Of a DNA stretch of 64,000 nt, positions 52,369-61,862 are shown piece by piece. The translations under genes were made by a program, and so were the position numbers. The notes under the pieces are model-generated. The model was not told the origin of the DNA and did no database searches. It saw nothing but the letters and a program-made list of their open reading frames with translations. Numbering within the stretch: position 1 is the first letter of the stretch; each line of letters opens with the position of its first letter. Source of the DNA: Rectinema sp003452735 (lineage in GTDB: Bacteria > Spirochaetota > Spirochaetia > Treponematales > Rectinemataceae); the NCBI GenBank assembly GCA_035415815.1, contig DAOOGR010000002.1, positions 38,944 through 102,943 of the forward strand, written 5' to 3'.

Positions 52369-53709
52369 ATGGGAACTATGGTCGCGAAGCCGGGGAGAGT
52401 CAGCGGTAGCATACAAGCCCCGGCATCGAAGAGTGCCCTGCAGCGCGCGATCGCTTGTGCAATTCTAGCGCGGGGAATAAGCCACATAGAGGCGAGCCCC
52501 ATTTGCAGCGATGCGCGCGCTGCAATTTTTATCGCAAAAGAGCTGGGGGCAAGGGTTCAGGAAGAAAAAGGAATCCTTGAAATTGAAGGATCGGCTCTAT
52601 TTCATAAAGATACTGAAGTCGAATCGACTATTTTATCGAAGAAAGTATCCTATCCAAGCTTGCAAGATCAGAGATTTCAATCGTACTCACCACTAATCCT
52701 TCCATGTGGAGAGTCAGGGCTCTGCATGAGAATGTTCTCTCCCATTGTTGCTTTATTGGACAAAGAGGTAGAGCTTCAGGGCGAAGGTTCTCTTTCGAGT
52801 CGGCCGATGAATATGGTCGAGGAGTCTCTAAAGAGCCTTGGCATTTTTTGCGTATCGAGAGGTGGAGTTCAACCTATTCGTATTCGAGGTCCCCTTCGGC
52901 CCTTGGAAGGAAGGGTAAATGCCTTAGGTAGCTCTCAATTCATTACGGGCCTTCTTATTGCTTTGCCTCTTTTAGATGGTGATTCAGAGCTGATTGTAGA
53001 TAATCTTGTGAGCTCGGGATACCTCGATCTCACTATTGAAATGTGTGCAGAATTTGGGGTCGAAATAAAACGAGAAGCAAATGGTTCTAGGTTTTTAGTA
53101 CCAGGATATCAGGTCTACAAGGCAGCCGATCTTGCTATCGAAGGCGATTGGAGTGCCGGTGCTTTCCTGGCCGTAAGCGCTGCAATTTCAGGAAGGGAAG
53201 ATGGCCTAAGAATCCAGGGTTTACGTCAAGAATCAACACAACCTGATCGTGCTATTGTGGATGTTCTAACCAAAGCTGGAGCGCAAGTGCAATTCGAAGG
53301 CTCTGACTGCATTGTAAGAGCTGCCAACCTTGTTCCCTTTGATTTCGATGCAACCGATTGCCCAGACCTTTTTCCTCCTTTAGTTGCTATGGCGTCTGCC
53401 ATTCATGGCAGATCTTGCATTAGAGGAACAAGGAGGCTTTTATCCAAGGAAAGCGATCGCTCGGCAGCATTGTGCAAAACCTTTCGGAAGCTAGGTGCAG
53501 AGGTAACATTGCAAGACGATGCGATGTACATAGAAGGTGGCTCTATTCATGCTGCTACTATTGAATCATTTGGAGATCATCGTATTGCCATGGCAGCCTC
53601 CATCGCAGCGCTCGTGTCAAGTGGCGAAGTATACATCGAAGGAGCTGAGTGTGTATCTAAGTCCTGGCCAGGCTTTTTTGAAGATCTTTCTTCTATATTG
53701 GTTTCTTGA
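52369..53709 (+). CDS. aroA: 3-phosphoshikimate 1-carboxyvinyltransferase (EPSP synthase)
   Basis: About 446 residues. The N-terminal SGSIQAPASKSALQRA carries the Lys-Ser of the substrate site. GSSQFITGLLIALPLLDG and FGDHRIAMAASI are the other EPSP-synthase signatures. It transfers enolpyruvate from PEP to shikimate 3-phosphate. The frame could reach a TTG at 52324 inside gdhA; I use ATG at 52369, with a second ATG at 52378. It is the only aromatic gene of the block on the plus strand and may be read from the gdhA transcript, 25 bases upstream. Confidence 0.92.
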   Translation: MGTMVAKPGRVSGSIQAPASKSALQRAIACAILARGISHIEASPICSDARAAIFIAKELGARVQEEKGILEIEGSALFHKDTEVESTILSKKVSYPSLQDQRFQSYSPLILPCGESGLCMRMFSPIVALLDKEVELQGEGSLSSRPMNMVEESLKSLGIFCVSRGGVQPIRIRGPLRPLEGRVNALGSSQFITGLLIALPLLDGDSELIVDNLVSSGYLDLTIEMCAEFGVEIKREANGSRFLVPGYQVYKAADLAIEGDWSAGAFLAVSAAISGREDGLRIQGLRQESTQPDRAIVDVLTKAGAQVQFEGSDCIVRAANLVPFDFDATDCPDLFPPLVAMASAIHGRSCIRGTRRLLSKESDRSAALCKTFRKLGAEVTLQDDAMYIEGGSIHAATIESFGDHRIAMAASIAALVSSGEVYIEGAECVSKSWPGFFEDLSSILVS

Positions 53710-53797
53710 TTATAGCTTGAAAAAATCTTAAAAGTCCAATAAATATTGGTTCGATAAATATCTGAGACTCGGCAGTAAAAGATTCAAGCCTTCTATT

Positions 53798-54574
53798 CTA
53801 TTGTCCTATATTAGCGCGCAGTTTATCAAGGAACTTCTTCATTTCATCATAATCTCGTTGTCGAATTATATGAGTCATATAAGCTAATTTAGAGTTTATG
53901 AGCTCCAGCTGGCGTATGGTATAGGGGTTGAACATAATCTCTGTAAGAAGGCGATCGTCTTCTGATAACAAGCCTTTTGCAACGGCTAAGTGTCGTTTGA
54001 AGTTCGTTCCTGGTGCATCCTGCTTTTTCATGCAGGCTGCGAATACCATTGTTGAAGCAAAAGGTGTAGCCAACGAATAGGCGACAGTCTTGTCATGTTC
54101 TTCAAAACTATACTCGAAGATGCAAATCTTTAAGCTTGAATAGAATCGACGAAAGAAATCGGCGCCTTCTTTGCTCGATTCTGAAATGATGATTGCGCTC
54201 TCTTCGTGAAGGTCCCTAATATTTGCTAGGGTTGGGCCAAACATTGGATGGCTAGAGACAAAAGGATGTCCACAGTTTTCGTAATATTCCTTAAAGCCTG
54301 TTTTTACGCTTGCTATATCGCTGATGATACATTGAGAAGGCAAATATGGAAGAACCGTATCAAAGGCCTCAAGTGTCAAACCGAGAGGTACGCAGTTTAT
54401 AAAAAGCTCAGGCTTGAAATCGGCAAATTCCTCGATGGATAGTGCACGGTGCACCTTGATGAAATATTTCATCTTCAAGAGATCACTGTCATGAACCATG
54501 ACTTCATTGTTCCAGCATAGCTCCTCCGTGAGCCATGCACCCATTCGGCCAGCGCCAAGTATAGCAATTCTCAT
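53798..54574 (-). CDS. tyrA: Prephenate dehydrogenase
   Basis: A 258-residue NAD(P)-dependent enzyme. The Rossmann motif IAILGAGRMGAWL opens the protein, and SSHPMFGPTLANIRD holds the catalytic His. It oxidises prephenate to 4-hydroxyphenylpyruvate for tyrosine. There is no fused chorismate mutase and no ACT domain; the mutase is on PheA. Its ATG overlaps the pheA stop by 4 bp. It ends the leftward aro operon. Confidence 0.85.
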   Translation of the reverse strand: MRIAILGAGRMGAWLTEELCWNNEVMVHDSDLLKMKYFIKVHRALSIEEFADFKPELFINCVPLGLTLEAFDTVLPYLPSQCIISDIASVKTGFKEYYENCGHPFVSSHPMFGPTLANIRDLHEESAIIISESSKEGADFFRRFYSSLKICIFEYSFEEHDKTVAYSLATPFASTMVFAACMKKQDAPGTNFKRHLAVAKGLLSEDDRLLTEIMFNPYTIRQLELINSKLAYMTHIIRQRDYDEMKKFLDKLRANIGQ

Positions 54575-55629
54575 GATTCTACCCTCATTTCATGATAGCA
54601 TCCCAGAATTTTAAAACCTTCGGCTATCTTTGGAACCTTTTCAAGTGCTCGTTGCACGGGAGCAGAGGATAATGAACCTTCGAAGTCGATGAATATAGCA
54701 TACTTTTCTGGAACATCGGGCACCGATTCTATTCTTGTAAGGTTTATATTTTCTTCAGCGAATACCTCTAGCACAGAAAACAGGGCTCCAGCTTTGTTTC
54801 CAGCGGTAAAAACAGCAGAACACTTGTCTCCCTCGACCCCGTTATCCTCTGTCGCGATAATAAAAAAGCGCGTTCTATTATGGGGAGAATCTTGAATATC
54901 CTCTTTGATAATCTCCAGGCCATAGAGATCCGATGCAAACTTGCTTGCCACAACAGATACGCCTTTAGGCCTGTTTTCCGCAAGGGCCTTTGCTGCACCT
55001 GCCGTATCGTAAAAGGGCTCCGGATCCAAATGATTCCTTAACAGAAAGTTACGACATTGTGTAAGGGCCTGTGTATGAGATCGGGCTATCCTAAGCTCGC
55101 GATGGTCAGCTCCAGGAATTGTGAGCAGACAGTGGCGAATGGGCAAGTCGATAGCTGCTACTATTTTTAGGTGTGTATATATGAGAATAGAGTTTACAGG
55201 ACCAACTATGCCTCCAAGGGTATTTTCAACAGGAACGATGCCATAGTCGTAAATGCCTTTCTCGACACCATCGAATACATCTGAGAATTCGAGACATGGT
55301 ATAGTTGCTGCCTCTGGCATGAGCAATCGCAGGGCAACTTCCGAATAAGCTCCATGTTCGCCTTGAAATGCTACGGTCTTAAGCCCTGCGTCCTGAAGAC
55401 GTCGGCATTCCGCTATTATCTGTTCATAGAGGTGGACTGAAAAATGAGGGTCTAGCAGACATTGACTAGAGCGTCTCACTTTTTCTTGGACAATCTGCTC
55501 GCGCACAGGATCAAAGGCTGTAGCCTTAAAGCGCCTTGCTAAGAGGGATTTTTCCATTCGCTCGTTTAAGAGCGACAGTATTTTCGCATCTATGCGATCG
55601 ATGTCGCTTCGAATATCATCGAGATTCAT
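54571..55629 (-). CDS. pheA: Bifunctional chorismate mutase/prephenate dehydratase (P-protein)
   Basis: About 352 residues in three parts: AroQ-type chorismate mutase (about 1-85: LDDIRSDIDRIDAKILSLLN), prephenate dehydratase (about 90-270: VAFQGEHGAYSE, then GIVPVENTLGG and the catalytic Thr in HNRTRFFII), and a C-terminal ACT domain (NLTRIESVPDVPEKYAIFID) that likely binds phenylalanine for feedback control. The start is ATG 55629 with GGAGGAAAT upstream, overlapping the aroC stop by 4 bp; the open frame continues upstream inside aroC but is not used. Confidence 0.93.
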   Translation of the reverse strand: MNLDDIRSDIDRIDAKILSLLNERMEKSLLARRFKATAFDPVREQIVQEKVRRSSQCLLDPHFSVHLYEQIIAECRRLQDAGLKTVAFQGEHGAYSEVALRLLMPEAATIPCLEFSDVFDGVEKGIYDYGIVPVENTLGGIVGPVNSILIYTHLKIVAAIDLPIRHCLLTIPGADHRELRIARSHTQALTQCRNFLLRNHLDPEPFYDTAGAAKALAENRPKGVSVVASKFASDLYGLEIIKEDIQDSPHNRTRFFIIATEDNGVEGDKCSAVFTAGNKAGALFSVLEVFAEENINLTRIESVPDVPEKYAIFIDFEGSLSSAPVQRALEKVPKIAEGFKILGCYHEMRVES

Positions 55630-56648
55630 GATTTCCTCCATGGAATATTGCATGCAAACGGAATTTCTGCTCGCGCTAGAAGAGCTAGGTCGGCCAGAGC
55701 ACAAGCTGTTGCTGCCTCTAGGACCACTGCGCTTCGAAGAGCAATGCAGGCATCATGCCTTCCTTGAATTTCAAGGTCAACCATTTCATCGCAGGAAAAG
55801 TCGAGAGTGTGCTGTGCAGATGCGATTGAAGATGTGGGCTTGACTGCAATTCGAAGCACGATATCATTGCCATTTGTGATACCACCATTGATGCCACCTG
55901 CTCCATTGCGAGCTGTTCTTCCTTGTAGGTCAATAAATGGATCATTGTGCTGCGAGCCGCGCATAGCAACTGCGGAAAAACCATCGCCAAATTCCACACC
56001 GCGTACTCCGGGTACTGCGAAAATATAATGGCTAATGACACTTTCGGCAGCATCGAAGAAAGGTTCTCCCCATCCGGCAGGTACTCCAGATATTCTTATT
56101 TCAACAAGAGCTCCTATCGAATCGCCAGATTCTTTTGCCCGAAGAACCGCTTTCTCTATATCTCTAGACCCACCAGCTTCGAGCAACTTTGTTTGAAAAA
56201 CAATATCGAAAAAGGTGTTGAGGACCTTTTTTGCGACAACGGCAGCAGCGACAATTCCAATGGATATACGCCCCGAAAAATGCCCAGATCCCCTTGGATC
56301 CTGCCATCCCTGATATTTCATCATTGCACTGAAATCTGCGTGCCCTGGCCGCGGAATATTGGTAAATTGCTCATAGTCTGAGGATCGGACATTATCGTTT
56401 CGGAATGCAATATGAATGGGCGCACCACTTGTATGACCGTCGAACACTCCCGATAGGATAATTGGCTTATCCGACTCTATTCTGGCCGTAGTTCCTTCTG
56501 CTCCCGCTTTTCTTCGATTCAGATCTTCTGTAAAATCCTCTTCGGTGAGTTGAATACCAGCTGGGCAGCCATCGATTACAACTCCAACAGCTTTACCGTG
56601 AGACTCTCCATAGAGAGAAACACGAAAAATCCTTCCTACTGTGTTCAT
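55626..56648 (-). CDS. aroC: Chorismate synthase
   Basis: A 340-residue FMN-dependent lyase making chorismate from EPSP. GESHGKAVGVVIDGCPAGI holds the first active-site His, RPGHADFSAMMKYQ and DPRGSGHFSGR the next, and SQHNDPFI the later region. The length is a little short of the usual 350-360 because of a compact C-terminus. Ribosome site AGGTGA. It lies 24 bases after aroB and overlaps pheA. Confidence 0.95.
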   Translation of the reverse strand: MNTVGRIFRVSLYGESHGKAVGVVIDGCPAGIQLTEEDFTEDLNRRKAGAEGTTARIESDKPIILSGVFDGHTSGAPIHIAFRNDNVRSSDYEQFTNIPRPGHADFSAMMKYQGWQDPRGSGHFSGRISIGIVAAAVVAKKVLNTFFDIVFQTKLLEAGGSRDIEKAVLRAKESGDSIGALVEIRISGVPAGWGEPFFDAAESVISHYIFAVPGVRGVEFGDGFSAVAMRGSQHNDPFIDLQGRTARNGAGGINGGITNGNDIVLRIAVKPTSSIASAQHTLDFSCDEMVDLEIQGRHDACIALRSAVVLEAATACALADLALLARAEIPFACNIPWRKS

Positions 56649-56672
56649 GGTTCACCTTTTCCCTTAGGAGAC

Positions 56673-57731
56673 CTAAGCATTTAGAAATTCCACAACATAT
56701 TTTATTGCAATAGGCTCGATGCGGACATTGCCAATCTTGCTTAAAAGTGCAAAGTCTATGCTTTCTCCTCGCCTTTTTTTGTCAGCCCGTATGAGATCGC
56801 ATATTGTTGACGGACTGATATTGTAACCTGCAATCGCCGAAGCCTCTTTGATATTCGTTGGCAGACCAAGGTTACGCAGCAATAAATCTATGCGTGCCGC
56901 GATATCTGGATCTAGCACACCGAGAGATACTGCGAGAGCGTTTGCCATACCTATTCCCGTTGCCACGGCAAATCCATGCGGGATTCCCGTAATAAGCTCG
57001 ATTGCATGACCGAAAGTATGGCCATAATTCAAAGCATGCCTAAGATGGTTATCGTAGGGATCGGCATCTACATAGCGAATCTTGACTTGCTGAGATCGCC
57101 GTACGAGTTCCTCCCAGAGCTCGGCTTGTATTTGGGTGAGCGATTTTCCCGAATTTATGATTTCTTCGAGGAAGAGAAAATGCTCTTCGCTATCGATGGC
57201 AGCATGCTTGATAGCCTCGGCCATGCCAGATAACAGGTTTCTTGAAGGCAGGGTTTCTAGCCAGCGAACATCGCAGAGAATAAGATTAGGGAGATGGAAA
57301 CTACCGATGAGATTTTTTGTAGTACCTATATCGATCGCATTTTTCCCTCCGATAGATGCGTCGATCATTGCAAGCAATGTGGTTGGAACAAGCACAAGCT
57401 CAATTCCGCGCATCCATAGATGAGCAGCAAGCCCGACTAGATCGCTTAATGAACCACCTCCAATAGCGACAAGAATTGTGTCTGGATTAGCATCGAAGTC
57501 TATCATGTACCGACAGATATTCTCCAATACCGAAAAATTCTTGCAAGCTTCCCCATCTGGGACTCTGATCCAGTGGAGCTCTTCTTTTGCATTCAAACCC
57601 GAGTCAGAAAACATTTCTAATGATTGCCTATAGAGAGTTTCAGTTGTCACAAAGATGGCTTTTTCTGAAGGAATGAGAGAGAATAACTCAGAAGTTTTTC
57701 CAAATCGTATTATGCTTTGATTTCTTTGCAT
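56673..57731 (-). CDS. aroB: 3-dehydroquinate synthase
   Basis: A 352-residue NAD+- and metal-dependent enzyme turning DAHP into 3-dehydroquinate. Seen are AIGGGSLSDLVGLAAHLW, VPTTLLAMIDASIGGKNAID, and the zinc-binding HALNYGHTFGHAIE. It starts 10 bases after the aroF stop, so the two steps are co-transcribed in pathway order. aroD/E/K are not in the window. Confidence 0.95.
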   Translation of the reverse strand: MQRNQSIIRFGKTSELFSLIPSEKAIFVTTETLYRQSLEMFSDSGLNAKEELHWIRVPDGEACKNFSVLENICRYMIDFDANPDTILVAIGGGSLSDLVGLAAHLWMRGIELVLVPTTLLAMIDASIGGKNAIDIGTTKNLIGSFHLPNLILCDVRWLETLPSRNLLSGMAEAIKHAAIDSEEHFLFLEEIINSGKSLTQIQAELWEELVRRSQQVKIRYVDADPYDNHLRHALNYGHTFGHAIELITGIPHGFAVATGIGMANALAVSLGVLDPDIAARIDLLLRNLGLPTNIKEASAIAGYNISPSTICDLIRADKKRRGESIDFALLSKIGNVRIEPIAIKYVVEFLNA

Positions 57732-57741
57732 GAGGATTTCC

Positions 57742-58671
57742 CTAATCTACAGCTTCAGAGAAGGCATCAGTCTTGGTGCCAATAGCATCCGAAACATTTG
57801 TCGTATTATTAGATAAGGAAAGGCATTCTCCAGAAGCCTGCCCGATAAATTCGACATTCGATTCATCTAAGAAACGCTTAAGCCCTCGAAGTTTTTCCAT
57901 TAGAGATTCGAACATTTCAGTGGTAAGTTGCTGATCTTTATCGCTCAGAGCGGATTGAGGATCTATATGCACTTCTATTTCTAGCCCATCTACTCCTGCT
58001 GCTACTGCCGCCAGGCTCATCGGTTCAATAAGGGACAGAATGCCCGTTCCATGAGAGGGATCGACGAGGATTGGAAGATGACTTTCTTGGTGAACAGCAG
58101 GAATCATTGATAAATCAAGCGTATTTCGTGTATAAGCCTCAAAAGTCCGAATTCCCCGCTCGCATAGAATTACATTGGGATTCCCTTCTGCGAGTATGTA
58201 TTCAGCGCAATTGAGCCATTCTTCTAAAGTGGAATACATACCTCGTTTGAGTAGGATTGGTTTTCCTGACTTGCCGACTTCACGGAGAAGCGAGAAATTC
58301 TGCATATTTCGTGCGCCAATTTGCAATACATCGGCATATTCTCCTACCCAGGAGACATCGCGCGTGTCGACGACCTCAGTGACTATTGGCAGCCCCGTCT
58401 CGCGTCGTGCCTTATCGAGGATCTTAAGGCCTTTTAGTCCAAGACCCTGGAAGGCATATGGAGAAGTCCGAGGCTTGAAAGCTCCCCCGCGTAGCATCTG
58501 TGCTCCAGCCTTTTTTACCGCAATAGCGGTTTCGATGGTTTGCTTCTCTGTTTCCACCGAGCAGGGTCCAGCAATGATAACAAGGTCATCACCGACTTTT
58601 ACGCCGTTTACATCGATAATTGTAGTTTTCTGCCCTGGATTGCGGGCTGCTAGTTTAATATTCTTGAACAC
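57742..58671 (-). CDS. aroF: DAHP synthase (3-deoxy-7-phosphoheptulonate synthase), type I-beta
   Basis: A 309-residue barrel enzyme joining PEP and erythrose 4-phosphate, the first shikimate-pathway step. IIAGPCSVET, MLRGGAFKPRTSPYAFQG, LLKRGMYSTLEEWL and DPSHGTG are the AroF/KDO8P-like I-beta motifs. There is no N-terminal ACT domain, and the last 35 residues are a serine/asparagine-rich tail without known role. The start is GTG 58671, six bases after GGAG. It is the first gene of the operon aroF-aroB-aroC-pheA-tyrA. Confidence 0.93.
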   Translation of the reverse strand: MFKNIKLAARNPGQKTTIIDVNGVKVGDDLVIIAGPCSVETEKQTIETAIAVKKAGAQMLRGGAFKPRTSPYAFQGLGLKGLKILDKARRETGLPIVTEVVDTRDVSWVGEYADVLQIGARNMQNFSLLREVGKSGKPILLKRGMYSTLEEWLNCAEYILAEGNPNVILCERGIRTFEAYTRNTLDLSMIPAVHQESHLPILVDPSHGTGILSLIEPMSLAAVAAGVDGLEIEVHIDPQSALSDKDQQLTTEMFESLMEKLRGLKRFLDESNVEFIGQASGECLSLSNNTTNVSDAIGTKTDAFSEAVD

Positions 58672-58770
58672 GGCGATCTCCTTGCATTAAATGCCTATCT
58701 ATCAAAAGACCTCTAAGGGGGTTTTGCCAATCATAGCTACGCATAGAAACAGGGTCAAGGTTTACCAATC

Positions 58771-58799
58771 TTCATTTTAACGTAAAAAATGAATAGTAT
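58771..58799 (+). promoter_or_regulatory. Promoter with overlapping inverted repeat before the receiver/PEP-synthase-like gene
   Basis: -35-like TTCATT (58771-58776), 17-base spacer, -10 TAGTAT (58794-58799), six bases before the ATG at 58806. The perfect inverted repeat TTCATTTT (58771-58778) and AAAATGAA (58786-58793) fills the -35 and spacer, so it could be an operator. No ribosome site is present, so the mRNA may be leaderless. Confidence 0.5.
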
Positions 58800-58805
58800 T
58801 GAGCC

Positions 58806-61800
58806 ATGTATTTTAATGAACTCGTTTCAATCTATGACAATCAGCGCCGCGAACGCAATATCTATCACGATCTCATGCGCGACCGCGTACAAGAAATTCT
58901 ATTGGTAGGGAGTCTCTATGATTCCTTTGTCGTTGAATCCGATGGAGTGCTTACGGAGCAGATCTATGGGGAATACTTCAAACTCAATCTGAATACAATT
59001 CCAAGGATCACCTGTGCATATACCGAGGAATCCGCGATAGAACTTTTTAGAGATGGCAGGTTCGACTTGATAATCATCATGGCAAGCACGGATTTTGATA
59101 TGCCGCTAAGACTTGCAACCTCTATGAAGAGTATTTGGCCTGATATTCCTATTCTTCTTATGGTAACAGATAATTCAAGCTTAGCGATGCTCGACATGAG
59201 CCGGCTTGAGCTTTCAGCCTTTAATAGAATCTTTGTTTGGAATGGCTATTCTAAACTTTTTGTTGGAATGATCAAATATATCGAAGACTGGCGAAATGTC
59301 GAGGCTGACACTCAAGCAGGACAAGTAAGGGTAGTCCTACTCATCGAAGATTCGGTTAGGTATTATTCTCGCTATCTGCCAGTCTTATATAGGGTAGTGC
59401 TTAAGCAGACTCAAGCCCTAATCGAAGGAGAGCAGATTACAGAGATTAACAAGCTAATGAGCATAAGAGCCAGGCCAAAGGTCCTTCTTGCCAATACTTA
59501 TGAAGAAGCGCTTAAGATATTTGAAAAATACAAGCCTTATTTGCTTACAGTTATTACTGATATTCGCTTTCATCGCAACGGCGAATTCGACGATAATGCG
59601 GGTTTTGAGTTTCTCAAATTTGTTAAGCAGGAATTGCCAGACCTACCAATGCTTGTGCAATCTAGTGAGACCGATGTACGCGAGAAGGCTAATGCCTTTG
59701 GTGCAAGTTTTATCGACAAAAATTCAGAATCTCTGGAAATGGAACTTGCTGCCTTTTTTCAAGCAAATCTAGGCTTTGGAAATTTCGTCTTTCGAATGCC
59801 CAATGGAGCAGAGATTGGACGAGCAGGTAATATGAACGAATTCACACAGAGACTGAATGAGATTCCCATAGAAAGCCTGCTTTACCATGCTGAACATAAT
59901 CATTTCTCAGCTTGGCTTATGGCGCGCGGAGAAATCCATGTTGCAAAACTCATGAAGCCATACAAAATCGCTGATTTTAGTTCTCCAGAAGAGCTGCGCC
60001 AATTCATTGTGAACATGATTGAACAGATCCGCTCAGCTCATTCTAGAGGGATAGTACCTAATTTCGATCCTGAGATGGTGAAGCATCCCAGGTATCTGTT
60101 CAAGATCGCCGACGGTTCTATAGGAGGCAAGGGCAGAGGGCTTTTATTTATTCGTTCGTTTTTGGATAATTTCGATTTTTCGCAGTATGTTCCCGGAATA
60201 GAAATCTCAATGCCGAATACGGCGTTTATAGGTATAGATGAATTCGAGCATTTTCTTGAATCGAATGGCCTTTGGTCTTGGGCCTACTATGACAAGGAGG
60301 CTCAGGATCTCCGCTCGGTCTTCGTTCAAAAGCCTCTTTCTCAGAAACTCGAGAATAATCTAAGGCAGTTGCTATCGGTCAGCAAAGGGCCGCTGGCCGT
60401 GCGTTCAAGTGGTCTTTTCGAAGACATGCTCATGGTGCCATTTTCTGGCGTATACGATACTTATATATTGCCTAACAATCATCCCGACGGCGAAGTGCGC
60501 CTAAGGCAGCTCTCAATGGCAGTAAAGCTGATCTATGCGAGCCTCTTTTCGAAGGAAGCTCGCGCTTATTTCGAGGCTGCTAATTATAATCTCGAAGAAG
60601 AGAGAATGGCAGTTATTATCCAAGAATTGGCTGGAAGCCAGCATGGAGATTACTTTTATCCTCATGTATCAGGAGTTGCACAATCTTTCAATTATTACCC
60701 GATCTCATATATTAAGCCGAACGATGGGCTCTGTATCGCTGCTCTTGGATTGGGCACATATCTAGTAACAGGAGGAACGGCATTTCGTTTCTGCCCCAGA
60801 TATCCGAAGCTCGATATAGAGCTGCTTGAGCATCCATTGGAGAATACACAGCGCTCTTTTCATGCTCTTTCTCTTAGAGACAATAATCCGGATCTTCTTA
60901 AAGGAGAGATGGCCAGCCTATCCGAACTGCCTATAGATGTAGCTGAAAATGATAGGTATTTCTCCATGTTCGCTTCTACCTGGGATGCATTGGATCAGCG
61001 CTTTGTGCCTGGCGTTTCAGCAAATGGACATCGCATAATAGATTTTGCCAATATATTGAAATATGAAGCGTACCCATTTGCCAAAGCAATAGACATAGCA
61101 CTCGACATCGGGACGCGTTCTATGGGTACGCCTGTAGAGATCGAATATGCACTCAATTTCAGCGATAATAAACAGGAACCAACCCTGTATCTTCTACAAC
61201 TGAAGCCGCTTATTCATCCTGAAGATCATATTAAAATCGATTTGAGTTCCATTAAGAAAGAAGCCTGTTTTCTTCTTTCTCGCAACTGCATGGGCAATGG
61301 CAGAGACCTCAACATTCATAGCATAGTCTGGGTTGATCCACGGAAGTTTCAACGAGGGGAGACTCTTGAAATCGCAGCGGAAATAGAAGAGCTAGATAGC
61401 TTCGCGAGGAAGGAAAATTTCGATTATCTATTGATTGGTCCAGGAAGATGGGGCACTCGGGATAGATGGCTTGGAGTGCCAGTGTCTTTTGATCAGATTT
61501 CTCATGCAAGGGTTATAGTTGAAATGGATTTGCCGGGATTTGTGGTTGATAGCTCCCTGGGATCACATTTCTTTCACAATCTTACAACTATGCATATAAA
61601 ATATATGAAGATAACTCAAGGCTCGGATGAAGATTTTATCGATTTGGAATGGCTCTATTCATTGGAGCCCAGAATAAGAACAAAGCATTGTGTTCTTACA
61701 GAGTTGAAAAACCCTCTAGATATGCGCTTTGATGGTCGGAACAGCAAAGGCGCCATTTTCAAGTCTTCCGAGGCAGGCAATTTAGAGCTAACAATAAAGG

Positions 61801-61811
61801 CTGGCAATTGA
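58806..61811 (+). CDS. Two receiver-like domains fused to a PEP-synthase/PPDK-type ATP-binding domain
   Basis: A 1001-residue multidomain protein. Residues about 28-165 look like a degenerate receiver domain lacking the Asp phosphosite. Residues about 175-325 are a second receiver that keeps E181-D182, phosphosite D252 (TVITDIRF), S286 and K305. From about 430 there is a PPDK/PEP-synthase N-terminal domain: DGSIGGKGRGLLFIR, GPLAVRSSGLFEDM, FSGVYDTYIL, and LYLLQLKPL near 800. The swivelling phosphohistidine domain and PEP-binding barrel of true PEP synthase are missing; the C-terminal 190 residues (IGPGRWGTRDRWLG) are different. Similar proteins are annotated PEP synthase, but it cannot be one. 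Confidence 0.7.
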   Translation: MYFNELVSIYDNQRRERNIYHDLMRDRVQEILLVGSLYDSFVVESDGVLTEQIYGEYFKLNLNTIPRITCAYTEESAIELFRDGRFDLIIIMASTDFDMPLRLATSMKSIWPDIPILLMVTDNSSLAMLDMSRLELSAFNRIFVWNGYSKLFVGMIKYIEDWRNVEADTQAGQVRVVLLIEDSVRYYSRYLPVLYRVVLKQTQALIEGEQITEINKLMSIRARPKVLLANTYEEALKIFEKYKPYLLTVITDIRFHRNGEFDDNAGFEFLKFVKQELPDLPMLVQSSETDVREKANAFGASFIDKNSESLEMELAAFFQANLGFGNFVFRMPNGAEIGRAGNMNEFTQRLNEIPIESLLYHAEHNHFSAWLMARGEIHVAKLMKPYKIADFSSPEELRQFIVNMIEQIRSAHSRGIVPNFDPEMVKHPRYLFKIADGSIGGKGRGLLFIRSFLDNFDFSQYVPGIEISMPNTAFIGIDEFEHFLESNGLWSWAYYDKEAQDLRSVFVQKPLSQKLENNLRQLLSVSKGPLAVRSSGLFEDMLMVPFSGVYDTYILPNNHPDGEVRLRQLSMAVKLIYASLFSKEARAYFEAANYNLEEERMAVIIQELAGSQHGDYFYPHVSGVAQSFNYYPISYIKPNDGLCIAALGLGTYLVTGGTAFRFCPRYPKLDIELLEHPLENTQRSFHALSLRDNNPDLLKGEMASLSELPIDVAENDRYFSMFASTWDALDQRFVPGVSANGHRIIDFANILKYEAYPFAKAIDIALDIGTRSMGTPVEIEYALNFSDNKQEPTLYLLQLKPLIHPEDHIKIDLSSIKKEACFLLSRNCMGNGRDLNIHSIVWVDPRKFQRGETLEIAAEIEELDSFARKENFDYLLIGPGRWGTRDRWLGVPVSFDQISHARVIVEMDLPGFVVDSSLGSHFFHNLTTMHIKYMKITQGSDEDFIDLEWLYSLEPRIRTKHCVLTELKNPLDMRFDGRNSKGAIFKSSEAGNLELTIKAGN

Positions 61812-61862
61812 CCAGCATGAGCATTTCCGGCAATATTCACTTTTATAACGAGGCAGATAAAG

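Noticed and set aside
55630..55704. Upstream extension of pheA into aroC
   Set aside because: The extra 25 residues are out-of-frame aroC sequence; GGAGG and ATG at 55629 define the start.
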